This document shows, in pieces, positions 6,421 to 11,812 of a DNA stretch of 11,812 bases. The stretch comes from Jingyaoa shaoxingensis (GTDB taxonomy: Bacteria; Bacillota; Clostridia; Lachnospirales; Lachnospiraceae): positions 1 to 11,812 of the forward strand of contig NZ_JACRSZ010000030.1 of the NCBI RefSeq assembly GCF_014385005.1, given 5' to 3'. The position numbers and the translations under genes were made by a program. Each line of letters begins with the position of its first letter. Within the stretch, counting starts at the first letter, position 1. The notes below the pieces were generated by a model, which ran no database searches, was not told the origin of the DNA, and saw only the letters and a list, made by a program, of their open reading frames with translations.

Positions 6421-6701
6421 TTACAGTTGAAGCTGGAGTGCCGGCGGATCAGCTTGCCAGTTATTCTGTTAGACAGTAAAATCAAAATACGCTGGGGTAG
6501 AGTATATTCAGCCTCGGTAGTATGCAGAAAAAAGCGAATTAAAGAACAGCGTGTCGCTTCCTGGTTACTTAAGTGATGAGTTAGATGCCCACTTTTTAAC
6601 TCCTAAAGTTGAAGTTTATGGAAGATAGCTCTTGCAAAATGCATGATATTGGAATAAGATAAGTGGGAAAATTATGGATAAAGCAAGAAAAGAGGAGAAT
6701 A
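6421..6701. other. Region between the retron and LCP genes, possibly decayed coding DNA
   Basis: No intact gene and no clear terminator are seen. Short peptides with plausible composition occur in shifting frames: VEAGVPADQLASYSVRQ then stop (from about 6426), and YAEKSELKNSVSLPG... (from 6521). This would fit a decayed gene remnant, but I cannot name it. The RT frame also stays open for about 50 codons after its stop. AGAGGAG (6691-6697) is the ribosome-binding site for the LCP gene. Confidence 0.35.
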
Positions 6702-7607
6702 ATGAGATTATTAAAAAAACTAATCATTGGTTTCGTGACAGCCGTACTTATGATCAGTGCGTGTATGGGAACTGTACTTGCTGAAGAAGAGACAGAAAGT
6801 GAAACACAGTTACAGGAGGATACAGAATCAGGTACATATAATGTTCTGTTAATTGGTGTAGACAGAAGAGATGATTCCTGGTATGGCAACTCAGATGTTA
6901 TGCTTTTGGTTACTGTGAATCCACAGAAGGAAAAGATATATCTGACATCATTTATGCGAGATTTGTATGCAGATATCCCTGGTATAGGCGTACATAAGTT
7001 GAATGCGGCCTGTGCGAATGGCGGTGCAGAACTGTGTGTACAGACGATTAAAGAGAACTATCAGGTTCAGATTGATAATTATGCAATGGTAGATTTCAAT
7101 TCTATGGCAGAGATCGTAGATGCAATCGGTGGAGTGAATCTTGAGATTTCTGATGCAGAGATGGAATACATTAATGCTCATATTGCAAGCCAGTATTCTC
7201 TGGCAGGAAAGGATGATCCTGTATATCTGGATCACGCAGGAGAAGTGTGGCTGAATGGATATCAGGCAGTTGTATATTCCAGAAACCGCAGTACAGGCGG
7301 GACATCTGATTTTGGACGTACAGAGCGTCAGCGTAAGCTGTTGACAGCGATTTTTGAGAAAGCACAGTCTGATTATGAAGAAACACAGTCATCCGGTACA
7401 CTTCAGACATTGTTATCATATGCATCTCACGATTTGACAGGTGCGGATACTTTAAAATTGATGATGAAAGTATCAGACTGGCTGACTTATGAGATTGAAG
7501 AAGTTCGTGTGCCGTTTGATGATATGTATTATATTGATAACGAGATATTAACACCGACTGATATGTCGGCTACAAGAGAAAAATTACAGGACATTCTCTA
7601 CAGATAA
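6702..7607 (+). CDS. LytR-CpsA-Psr (LCP) family cell-wall polymer ligase
   Basis: This 301-residue envelope protein would transfer lipid-linked anionic polymers or capsular polysaccharide onto peptidoglycan. The N-terminus has basic residues, a hydrophobic segment (about 7-20) and either a lipobox-like ISAC (C21) or a signal peptidase I site after VLA (27), then an acidic Glu/Thr spacer. The LCP domain begins at YNVLLIGVDRRDD and shows the conserved FMRDLYADIPG, DNYAMVDFNSMAEIVDAIGGVNLEI, and the arginine-rich YSRNRS...SDFGRTERQRKLL that binds the polyprenyl-pyrophosphate substrate. AGAGGAG five bases before ATG 6702 and the signal sequence fix this start; an upstream in-frame GTG at 6663 has neither. 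It ends before a good terminator, so it is probably monocistronic. Its role fits the sugar-nucleotide genes nearby. Most LCP proteins keep an N-terminal membrane anchor, so the lipobox-like site is worth noting. Confidence 0.92.
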   Translation: MRLLKKLIIGFVTAVLMISACMGTVLAEEETESETQLQEDTESGTYNVLLIGVDRRDDSWYGNSDVMLLVTVNPQKEKIYLTSFMRDLYADIPGIGVHKLNAACANGGAELCVQTIKENYQVQIDNYAMVDFNSMAEIVDAIGGVNLEISDAEMEYINAHIASQYSLAGKDDPVYLDHAGEVWLNGYQAVVYSRNRSTGGTSDFGRTERQRKLLTAIFEKAQSDYEETQSSGTLQTLLSYASHDLTGADTLKLMMKVSDWLTYEIEEVRVPFDDMYYIDNEILTPTDMSATREKLQDILYR

Positions 7608-7670
7608 GCAAGTGTAGAGTCAGAACTTGGAAACAATATGCGAATTCCATAAAGATTTTAGAAATGATGA

Positions 7671-7713
7671 GACTGTTGCTCTGGCAGAGATATTGCCGGC
7701 AACAGTCTTTTTG
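7671..7713 (+). terminator. Intrinsic terminator of the LCP gene
   Basis: GACTGTTGC (7671-7679) pairs perfectly with GCAACAGTC (7699-7707), and an inner GGC/GCC can extend the hairpin. A TTTTTG tract follows directly. It lies about 65 bases after the LCP stop. Confidence 0.88.
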
Positions 7714-7845
7714 TCTGCTCTGAGATTCTCAATTCTCAAGGGTATTACAGTGTCAGACTAATTTGCTTTTGTATGAATTCGATTTTGCGACATTAAAACA
7801 TACATAAACAATAAGAGACAATAGCAAACAAAAAGAGAATGAAAG

Positions 7846-7874
7846 TTGACAATTGAATTACTGGAAGATATAAT
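7846..7874 (+). promoter_or_regulatory. Perfect consensus sigma-A promoter of the dGTPase operon
   Basis: TTGACA (7846-7851), exactly 17 bases, then TATAAT (7869-7874). Transcription would start near 7881, about 30 bases before the preferred ATG at 7911. It isolates the following three genes as a transcription unit separate from the LCP gene, which ends in a terminator at 7671-7713. Confidence 0.88.
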
Positions 7875-7910
7875 GAAAAAAACATTATATTTGAATAAAT
7901 GGGGGCAGAA

Positions 7911-9311
7911 ATGTTAGATTGGGATAAGTTGCTGTGTGATGAACGGATTAGAACAAGCACTGTAGTAAAAGATGAACATGTGACAAGGAATGAGTTTGAA
8001 GCAGATTATGATCGAATTGTGGGATCTTCGTCGGTCAGAAGATTACAGGACAAAGCACAGGTATTTCCACTTCAGAAAAATGATGTTGTCAGAACAAGGT
8101 TGACACATTCAATGGAAGTATCGGCTATTGCCCGTTCATTGGCTAAAACAGTGGGACTGCGTCTGGAAAGAATGGGTATTTTTGACAGAGAAAAGACAGA
8201 AAAGTTAATGGGAATGTTACAGACAGCAGGACTGATACATGATTTGGGAAATCCGCCGTTTGGACATTATGGTGAAACAGTGATAAGAAACTGGTATCAG
8301 TCTAAAGTTGTTGATGTGAAAAGGAACTTGGATAAACATTATAAAACCGAGCAGGAAGATGCAGATTTTTTGTATTTTGATGGCAATGTTCAGAATTTAA
8401 GAATAGTAACCAAGTTGCAGACAATGAATGATCGGTACGGAGCGAATTTTACATATGGGACGCTGGCTTCGATTATAAAATATCCATATAGTTCAATGAC
8501 TACAACTCATCCCAAGCATAAATTTGGATATTTTAAGTCAGAAGAAGAGATTATGAAATCAATTTGGCAGCACACAGGACTTTCCGAGGGAGTCAGACAT
8601 CCGGCAGCATATCTTCTGGAGGCAGCAGATGATATTGTATATATTTGTGACGATATTGAGGACGGTGTGAAAAAAGGGTATATTCCTTGGAATAAAGAAT
8701 ATGATCAAATAAAGCAGACATTTAAAGAGAATACTATATATCAGAAACTATTTGAAAGAATTGACGCTAAAAAGGCAGATGCCGGATTAGGTGAAAGAGA
8801 AGGACTGCTGGCTCAGGTTAAATTGTTTCGAAATTATGTTCAAGGACATTTGATCAGAACGGCTGTAGATAGTTTTTTTGACCATTATGAACAGATAATG
8901 AATGGAGAGTTTGGCATAACAGATTTATTAGAGTCAGATAAGGAACTTATTAAATGCCTGAAGAAGCTGACAGCAACTTATTGTTTTACCTGTGATGAGG
9001 TATTAACGTTAGAGATTGTTGGAGAACGGACAATAAAAGAACTATTGAATATTTTTTATGATGCAATACATACTTCAAATGTAGAAGTGATAGAAGACAG
9101 TAGTAAATATGAAGGAAAAATATATCATCTGATATCTGATAACTATAAGTATATTTTAACATTTGATTATAAAGAAAATAAGCAAAAGTCATTAAAAGAT
9201 GTAAATGAATATGAAAAAATGCACCTGATTGTGGATTTTGTTTCAGGTATGACAGACTCATATGCTGTTTCATTATACAAGAAATTATTGGGTATCAGTT
9301 TACCGGAATAA
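7911..9311 (+). CDS. Dgt-like HD-domain deoxynucleoside triphosphate triphosphohydrolase
   Basis: This 466-residue cytoplasmic HD hydrolase of the dGTPase family would cleave dGTP (or other dNTPs) to the nucleoside and tripolyphosphate. Metal-binding residues are visible: H66 in RTRLTHSMEVS, H110-D111 in GLIHDLGNPPFGHYGE, and the late Asp in LLEAADDIVY (D240/D241). The N-terminal WDKLLCDERIR and the EAADDI...DIEDG segment resemble the E. coli Dgt class more than the short class. GGGGGC (7901-7906) five bases before ATG 7911 favours this start over ATG 7899. The next gene begins ten bases after the stop. dGTPases can restrict phages by draining dNTP pools, and the A/T-rich accessory setting makes that role plausible; housekeeping dNTP control is the alternative. 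Confidence 0.88.
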   Translation: MLDWDKLLCDERIRTSTVVKDEHVTRNEFEADYDRIVGSSSVRRLQDKAQVFPLQKNDVVRTRLTHSMEVSAIARSLAKTVGLRLERMGIFDREKTEKLMGMLQTAGLIHDLGNPPFGHYGETVIRNWYQSKVVDVKRNLDKHYKTEQEDADFLYFDGNVQNLRIVTKLQTMNDRYGANFTYGTLASIIKYPYSSMTTTHPKHKFGYFKSEEEIMKSIWQHTGLSEGVRHPAAYLLEAADDIVYICDDIEDGVKKGYIPWNKEYDQIKQTFKENTIYQKLFERIDAKKADAGLGEREGLLAQVKLFRNYVQGHLIRTAVDSFFDHYEQIMNGEFGITDLLESDKELIKCLKKLTATYCFTCDEVLTLEIVGERTIKELLNIFYDAIHTSNVEVIEDSSKYEGKIYHLISDNYKYILTFDYKENKQKSLKDVNEYEKMHLIVDFVSGMTDSYAVSLYKKLLGISLPE

Positions 9312-9321
9312 TGGTGATTTT

Positions 9322-10017
9322 ATGTATAATAATCTAAGGATAGAGATAGAAGAATATTTAAAAAAATATCCACCGGCATTGTGGCTTTATAAGATGCTTA
9401 TGCAGGCGGGAGATGTATATGTCATGGGTGGTTTATTACGAGAATATAAAGATAAAGACAAAATTGCAGAATTGCGAGACGCAGATTTTACGATTAGTAT
9501 AAAAGATAGAAAAGTGTGGGATGAATTACTTCGACAGATACCACATAAAAGGAACCATTTTGGAGGATATAAGTTTTCGTGTTCTGGATTTATTGTTGAT
9601 ATTTGGGATGTAAAAAAGACATGGGCTTTTGAGAAGCAAGTGATTAAAGTAGAAAATAATAATTACTTTGAGTACCTGTCCCAAAGTGTCTTTTTAAATC
9701 TGGATGCAATCATATATGATTTGTCAAATGATAAATGGAATGATCTAATCTATCAGAATGCTGTGAAAAATGGCGAGTTGGGAATCGTTTTGAGAGAAAA
9801 TCCGTTTAAAGAATTGAATATTTTAAGAGCAATGGTGCTTAGGGAAAAGTATAATATGCGTTACTCAAAAGAATTAGCCAGGATGATTTTGGATTATTCA
9901 ACAGAAGAGACATTTCTGAAAGATATAATAAAAATGCAGGAAGAAAGATATGGTTATATTATACTGGGTATAGGAAAAATCAGGCAGGAAGTGGAATACG
10001 CTTGCAGATGTATATGA
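9322..10017 (+). CDS. Minimal nucleotidyltransferase related to CCA-adding/poly(A) polymerase head domains
   Basis: This 231-residue protein begins ten bases after the dGTPase. It has the polymerase-beta-type nucleotidyltransferase core as seen in tRNA nucleotidyltransferases: VYVMGGLLRE (G36-G37, R40), the metal-binding pair D53-x-D55 in RDADFTI, and a third acidic residue D93 in FIVDIWDV. A segment NPFKELNILRAMVLREKY near residues 160-180 resembles the RNA-binding neck of CCA enzymes. It is far shorter than a full CCA-adding enzyme (about 400 residues or more), so a housekeeping tRNA role is unlikely. I chose ATG 9322 with GGTGA just upstream rather than an earlier in-frame start inside the dGTPase gene. 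Its acceptor (RNA, protein or nucleotide) is unknown; it presumably works with its operon partners. Confidence 0.75.
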   Translation: MYNNLRIEIEEYLKKYPPALWLYKMLMQAGDVYVMGGLLREYKDKDKIAELRDADFTISIKDRKVWDELLRQIPHKRNHFGGYKFSCSGFIVDIWDVKKTWAFEKQVIKVENNNYFEYLSQSVFLNLDAIIYDLSNDKWNDLIYQNAVKNGELGIVLRENPFKELNILRAMVLREKYNMRYSKELARMILDYSTEETFLKDIIKMQEERYGYIILGIGKIRQEVEYACRCI

Positions 10018-10084
10018 AATCTGTGCTTGATGAGAGTTACCGGAGAATCATACTCTGCTATTTTTTCATGTGGAGGGTCTGATT

Positions 10085-11290
10085 ATGTTACCTGAATTAG
10101 CGGTAGGTGAACTTACAGATTTAGTAGTTAGTGCTGCTGGCAGAGTTATAAATAAAACTAATTCTGTTCACAGCTGGAAGCAGCTGTTTGTTAACAGTGG
10201 AAAGTTTTTTTGCGAATATGAAAAGAATGCGGATCAGATATTTGATGATTTGTCAGTGGCATTATCTTCACAAAATATGGCTAAACTGGCAGCAGAATTG
10301 GACTCTGAAAATGGATATGAGATAAAAGGCAAACTTTTTAATTATATATTATCTTTATTACATCAATATGAGGTTCCAGAAGATGTTGCATTGTCATATG
10401 CATCTGGGATAACCAATGAAATCATAAATGGGATAAGTGTTATTGCCCCAGAAAAGTATGACCGCTATTTTTTGAATGATTGGAGAGAAGAGGACAAATC
10501 ATATTTACAGAGTTTGTCAGTTAAAATTGAAAAAATAAATACAGCTTTAACGACGTTCAACGAACGTAAAATCAATGTTTATTCAGCAAATGATTTTGAT
10601 ATAGAATTAAAAAGAAAGACTATAAATCCCAGAATAGGTATTGATTTCTTTGAAATTGATGATGATCGTTTTAAAACTGCTTTTTCAGAAAAAATCCATG
10701 ATAATAAAATATGTGTTCGAGGAAGATTTGTTGAAGAAACAATTTATTGTATTTTAAACGAATTGTGGAGAATGCGAGAACCACGAGCTGTTTTTGTTGT
10801 TCAAAGTGAAGAGGACTGGGGACATTTGAGAAGCATTGAACAGGAAGGAAACATTTATATTCCTAATTTTGTAGCAGATGAAATAGTTCCTATTGATAAT
10901 AACACGAATATTTTTATCTATACAGACAATATCCCTGCTTTTTCTAATGAAATAATAGAGCTTAGACCTCGCACGTATGAGACGATTTCGAAGTGTTTAA
11001 TTCGTGCTGGGATGGAGATAAATAAAGCAAATGCATTAGTTGCTGAAACGCATGGATTATATGTTGCCATGAAAAAGAAGTTATTTAATGGTCAATTGTT
11101 AAAGATGCCACTGTGGATATCTGGCTTAGATAATAAAATAAAGAAGACGTGTCTGTTGTTGGGGCAGTGGACTGAGTGCGAAGGTGATATAGCAGTTGTT
11201 GAAAACTTGTCCGGAATGAAGTACGAAGAGTTTGTCGATAAATTGATGCCTTATACGAAAGGAGAGGATCCATTTATTCATGGGATATAA
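10085..11290 (+). CDS. N-terminal portion of a large STAND-like defence protein, probably truncated
   Basis: This is a 401-residue protein with no signal peptide. GGAGGG (10073-10078) precedes ATG 10085, so an in-frame GTG at 10070 is not needed. The first about 190 residues are helical and unassigned. From about residue 195 (IGIDFFEIDD) the pattern resembles the core of large antiviral STAND/Avs-like ATPases as I remember them: ICVRGRFVEETIYCILNEL, AVFVVQSEEDW, IYIPNFVADEI, NNTNIFIY, IELRPRTYETI and GLYVAMKKKLF. A canonical GxxxxGKS/T Walker A is not visible; CVRGRFVEET sits where it might be. The sequence stops at GEDPFIHGI, one base before a REP-like palindrome, with no sensor repeats. A broken 3' end is therefore likely. 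The family call is from memory and moderate; a complete unknown protein is possible. Confidence 0.5.
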   Translation: MLPELAVGELTDLVVSAAGRVINKTNSVHSWKQLFVNSGKFFCEYEKNADQIFDDLSVALSSQNMAKLAAELDSENGYEIKGKLFNYILSLLHQYEVPEDVALSYASGITNEIINGISVIAPEKYDRYFLNDWREEDKSYLQSLSVKIEKINTALTTFNERKINVYSANDFDIELKRKTINPRIGIDFFEIDDDRFKTAFSEKIHDNKICVRGRFVEETIYCILNELWRMREPRAVFVVQSEEDWGHLRSIEQEGNIYIPNFVADEIVPIDNNTNIFIYTDNIPAFSNEIIELRPRTYETISKCLIRAGMEINKANALVAETHGLYVAMKKKLFNGQLLKMPLWISGLDNKIKKTCLLLGQWTECEGDIAVVENLSGMKYEEFVDKLMPYTKGEDPFIHGI

Positions 11291-11342
11291 GGTGTCAGGC
11301 ACCAATGTGGTCAACCTAATGTCAACTTAAGACAAGTGCCTG
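11291..11342. repeat. REP-like element, right copy (GGTGTCAGGCACC + TGTGGTCAAC...GTCAACTTAAG)
   Basis: The palindrome GGTGTCAGGCACC (11291-11303) is followed by TGTGGTCAAC (11306-11315) and GTCAACTTAAG (11321-11331). These are the reverse complements of the left flank at 106-115 and 101-111, so the unit is an inverted relative of the left REP-like element with a small internal duplication. CAGGCAC (11296-11302) can also pair with GTGCCTG (11336-11342) to enclose the flank. It begins at the first base after the stop of the truncated gene. Confidence 0.6.
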
Positions 11343-11452
11343 CTTAGGTTAATGAATAACGGTGCGAAATCGAGAAAAGAGGAAGGTAGATTTGAAAAGA
11401 AGACGCACTTTAATAGAGCTTCACAGAAAAGCCCTATTAACAGCTATTGATT

Positions 11453-11812
11453 TTAGAATGCAACTTTTTTATTGTTAAAATGTGTTCTGCCTATTGCTTT
11501 GTTCTTCTTCCGCCGGAATGTTCTTCCAGGCATAATCTGAGATCTGCATCGGAGAGATTCCTTATATAGTCTATCAATTGCAGATAAATCGAAAAGATTA
11601 CACAGGATTTTGGGAACTATTGTTTTGATACGTCCGATAATAAATGCTCGGTTTGCTTGGTATCGATATTTATTCGTACTTTTAGCGGTAATCTGAATTT
11701 CTTCATCAACTTGATTTTTAATAAGAGATGATAGGTTTGAAAGAAGTACGTTGATATAAAATTCTTGAAGCACTGAAGTGGTTGTTGCACCGGAAAATTC
11801 TTCAATAGCAAG
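11453..11812 (-). CDS. IS4-type DDE transposase, C-terminal part (runs off the window)
   Basis: The open frame extends to the right edge with no stop, giving at least 119 residues of the C-terminus. The visible start LAIEEFSGATTTSVLQEFYINVLLSNLSS matches the pattern after the catalytic Glu in IS4-family transposases (E-x-FSG-x-T...Q-x-FY-x-x-x-x-x-x-N). The basic tail (NRAFIIGRIKTIV, MPGRTFRRKK) also fits. The DDE catalytic residues would lie mainly beyond the window, so intactness cannot be judged. It converges on the truncated STAND-like gene and may mark the event that removed its 3' part. No terminal inverted repeat can be assigned in 11343-11452 because the other end is not seen. Confidence 0.7.
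   Translation of the reverse strand, partial: LAIEEFSGATTTSVLQEFYINVLLSNLSSLIKNQVDEEIQITAKSTNKYRYQANRAFIIGRIKTIVPKILCNLFDLSAIDRLYKESLRCRSQIMPGRTFRRKKNKAIGRTHFNNKKVAF

Noticed and set aside
7171..7554. 127-codon minus-strand open frame
   Set aside because: It is antisense to the LCP gene, whose motifs are clear.
10021..10070. Possible terminator between the nucleotidyltransferase and the STAND-like gene
   Set aside because: AGAGT...ACTCT before a T run gives only about five pairs around a long loop, which is too weak to call.
1..11812. CRISPR array or tRNA gene
   Set aside because: No regularly spaced direct repeats of 23-40 bases and no cloverleaf with a T-loop GTTCRA motif were seen.

Overview
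The window looks like a stretch of accessory chromosome from a low-to-moderate GC Gram-positive gut anaerobe, probably a Lachnospiraceae-type Clostridia. Strong purine-rich ribosome-binding sites, TTGACA/TATAAT promoters, an LCP cell-wall ligase and a VanZ-like protein all fit. The taxonomic call is inference; there is no rRNA or marker gene here.

Layout. (1) 1-353: AT-rich intergenic DNA with REP-like palindromes, then the promoter region of a sugar epimerase. (2) 354-3011: two convergent nucleotide-sugar genes, a UDP-glucuronate 4-epimerase-type enzyme (+) and a UDP-glucose 6-dehydrogenase (-) that carries an N-terminal XRE-type DNA-binding domain. Together they would convert UDP-Glc to UDP-GlcA to UDP-GalA for surface polysaccharide. 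(3) 3278-3746: a VanZ-like membrane protein gene that appears frameshifted after codon 28. (4) 3934-6420: a complete retron: a PRTase-fold effector candidate, a small winged-helix protein, a structured msr-msd RNA bounded by a perfect 15-nt inverted repeat, and a retron reverse transcriptase. This arrangement matches what is known as the type III (PRTase + winged HTH) retrons. (5) 6702-7607: an LCP family cell-wall polymer ligase with its own terminator. (6) 7846-11290: a second AT-rich accessory operon behind a perfect consensus sigma-A promoter: a Dgt-like dGTPase, a minimal CCA/poly(A)-polymerase-like nucleotidyltransferase, and the N-terminal part of what looks like a much larger STAND-like protein that ends abruptly. 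(7) 11291-11812: a REP-like palindrome followed by the 3' part of an IS4-type transposase gene on the minus strand, running off the window.

How it fits together. The envelope-polysaccharide genes (epimerase, Ugd, LCP, VanZ remnant) form the backbone, into which AT-richer defence-type cargo has been placed: the retron and the dGTPase/NTase/STAND-like operon. Related REP-like sequences lie near both window ends in opposite orientation, and the truncated gene ends within one base of the right-hand one. The most noteworthy points are the retron with its readable RNA architecture, the XRE-Ugd fusion with possible operator half-sites at its own promoter, and the dGTPase-NTase-STAND-like gene set.
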